From Betaproteobacteria bacterium (GTDB lineage Bacteria; Pseudomonadota; Gammaproteobacteria; Burkholderiales; SG8-39): a stretch of DNA of 43,287 bases. The notes below the pieces were generated by a model. The model saw nothing but the letters and a program-made list of their open reading frames with translations, ran no database searches and was not told where the DNA came from. The position numbers and the translations under genes are program-made. Location: the NCBI GenBank assembly GCA_947466535.1, contig CANIEV010000013.1, forward strand, positions 1 through 43,287, written 5' to 3'. Shown piece after piece: positions 42,430-43,287 of this stretch (position 1 is the first letter of the stretch; each line of letters starts with the position of its first letter).

Positions 42430-42758
42430 GGATTGCGGGAGCGGTTCAATGGTGAAGCGGCGAGGCCTGCAATCACCGGTCCGAGCAACGGGAGCAGCAT
42501 CTGGACAATTCGCCACGCCGCCATGCCCTGGCGCACGCCGCCGAGAAACCGCCGCGGCCGGATCACCACCATGACGGCTACGCCGATCGCGATCGCCACC
42601 GGATGCCGGCGCAGCCAGCCGATGCCGGTGAGTCCGCGCTCGATCAGCGCGATCGGGCCCGACCACGGTGCGAGCTCGCGTGCGAGCTCGACGCGCTGCA
42701 CCGCCGAACGGGCGATGAGTCTCTCACGCCGCAGGCGAAGTTCAGCGAGGCGGTTCAT
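42426..42758 (-). CDS. YqjK-like protein
   Basis: A 110-residue protein beginning MNRLAELRLRRERLIARSA. It has a highly basic amphipathic helix (about 1-25) followed by two hydrophobic stretches (about 53-68 and 80-100). This is the pattern of YqjK-like proteins encoded after YqjE. An inner-membrane association is inferred; no biochemical function is known. The start is a short internal ATG (42758) that overlaps the yqjE 3' end by 17 bases; the longer open frame upstream is inside yqjE in another frame. Confidence 0.7.
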   Translation of the reverse strand: MNRLAELRLRRERLIARSAVQRVELARELAPWSGPIALIERGLTGIGWLRRHPVAIAIGVAVMVVIRPRRFLGGVRQGMAAWRIVQMLLPLLGPVIAGLAASPLNRSRNP

Positions 42759-43134
42759 GCAGCGCGTCCCGGTCCTTGCGAAGTTCATCGATCGACGCCG
42801 AGAACAGGGGCGGGTGCTCGTCAGCGCGGCGCCGGATAATCGCAAACAGGATGCCGCCCGCCGCCGCAAACCCGCCGGCGAGGATGCCGATGACCAGCAG
42901 GCGATGGCTGTCCCAGAACACGACCACCACAAACAGCACCAGCAGGAACGCCGCGAACGTGAAGCAGACGGCAACGCACACCGCAAGTACGAGTACTTCA
43001 GCGATACGTGCGCGTTCTTCCTCGAACTCGGTGGCAAGCAGTTCCAGGCGCGTCTGAAGCACCGCCAGCATGGAGCGTGCGAGCGCCCGGATTGAGGCAA
43101 GCAGCGGCTCGGGGCGCTTTCCGTCCCCGGACAT
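42742..43134 (-). CDS. YqjE-like phage holin family membrane protein
   Basis: A 130-residue protein. An amphipathic helix with the family motif 'QTRLELLATEFEEERARIAE' (about 23-45) precedes two closely spaced membrane segments (about 47-73 and 78-100), then a short acidic tail. It matches the YqjE/Actino-holin-X family; true holin activity is not implied. The ATG at 43134 (MSGDGKRPEPLLASIRALAR) resembles the family N-terminus. An in-frame TTG at 43194, directly after the upstream stop, is an alternative start. It is part of the yqjD-yqjE-yqjK cluster. Confidence 0.8.
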   Translation of the reverse strand: MSGDGKRPEPLLASIRALARSMLAVLQTRLELLATEFEEERARIAEVLVLAVCVAVCFTFAAFLLVLFVVVVFWDSHRLLVIGILAGGFAAAGGILFAIIRRRADEHPPLFSASIDELRKDRDALHEPPR

Positions 43135-43195
43135 CGGATCGGTCAATGGGTTGTCTGCCTGTCGCGTTTTCTGCGTGCGAACAGGCTTCCGCAAA

Positions 43196-43287
43196 TCAGC
43201 GGCGGCTGATCAGCATGCCGATGACCAGACCGGCGAGAGCGCCGATCCCGACGGCACGCCAGGGATGATCGTGAACGTAGTCGTCGG
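43196..43287 (-). CDS. YqjD/ElaB (DUF883) family membrane-anchored protein, C-terminal end (truncated by window edge)
   Basis: The last 29 residues of a gene entering from the right edge: DDYVHDHPWRAVGIGALAGL then VIGMLISRR and a TGA stop. The 'D.YVH..PW.AVGI.A..G...G.L..RR' ending is the tail-anchor signature of DUF883 proteins (ElaB/YqjD/YgaM), which bind ribosomes at the inner membrane in stationary phase in E. coli. It is followed directly by the yqjE- and yqjK-like genes, the same order as in enterobacteria. The N-terminal part lies outside the window. Confidence 0.85.
   Translation of the reverse strand, partial: DDYVHDHPWRAVGIGALAGLVIGMLISRR

Overview
The window looks like chromosomal DNA of a high-GC betaproteobacterium, most likely Burkholderiales-like. 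This is inferred from gene content and order: thrB/DUF2782/LOG/polA, the dacC-dat-ybeD-lipB-lipA run, mreBCD-mrdA-rodA-rlpA divergent from gatCAB, a Bug-family binding protein and a BPSS1780-family membrane protein. No rRNA, tRNA, CRISPR array, phage or insertion sequence was seen. Genes are tightly packed, with many ATGA-type stop/start overlaps.

Layout. 1-3583 (minus): 5' end of a large DUF3683/FAD oxidoreductase, a BPSS1780-family membrane protein, homoserine kinase, a DUF2782 protein and a LOG-family phosphoribohydrolase. 3582-7061 (plus): DNA polymerase I and an SGNH-like protein lacking the usual serine, followed by a cluster of a dispersed repeat. 7309-9123 (minus): a Bug solute-binding protein and a DUF4197 protein, separated by three hairpins. 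9116-12589 (plus): a TlpA thioredoxin, a MazG-type pyrophosphohydrolase, a PgsW-like protein and a dienelactone hydrolase-SnoaL fusion. 12596-14317 (minus): an FGE-like lipoprotein, an FKBP and a small HTH protein. 14436-18992 (minus): one compact operon dacC-dat-ybeD-lipB-lipA-tlpA. 19126-26698 (minus): the rod-shape cluster mreB-mreC-mreD-mrdA-rodA plus two rlpA paralogues. 26803-30114 (plus): gatCAB. 30264-31516 (minus): two tandem DUF4124 paralogues. 31775-33361 (plus): exonuclease III and pyrE. 33388-42128: an XRE regulator divergent from a seven-gene catabolic/transport cluster. 42136-end (minus): a YqjD-YqjE-YqjK-like membrane protein group with a small extra gene.

The most interesting region is 33388-42128. 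An XRE regulator with an effector-like C-terminal domain is transcribed away from a class 1B dihydroorotate dehydrogenase pair (PyrK-like iron-sulfur flavoprotein plus PyrD-like subunit), an M20 carbamoyl-amino-acid hydrolase, an ATZ/TRZ-type amidohydrolase and a complete DctPQM TRAP transporter. Betaproteobacteria normally make pyrimidines with a quinone-linked class 2 PyrD, so I infer that this is a reductive catabolic route. The substrate would be orotate or a related pyrimidine or cyclic ureide taken up from outside: TRAP import, NADH-dependent ring reduction, ring opening (possibly by housekeeping PyrC) and hydrolysis of the carbamoyl product. Direct repeats and an imperfect dyad overlap the predicted promoter, and a second repeat pair precedes the transporter genes.
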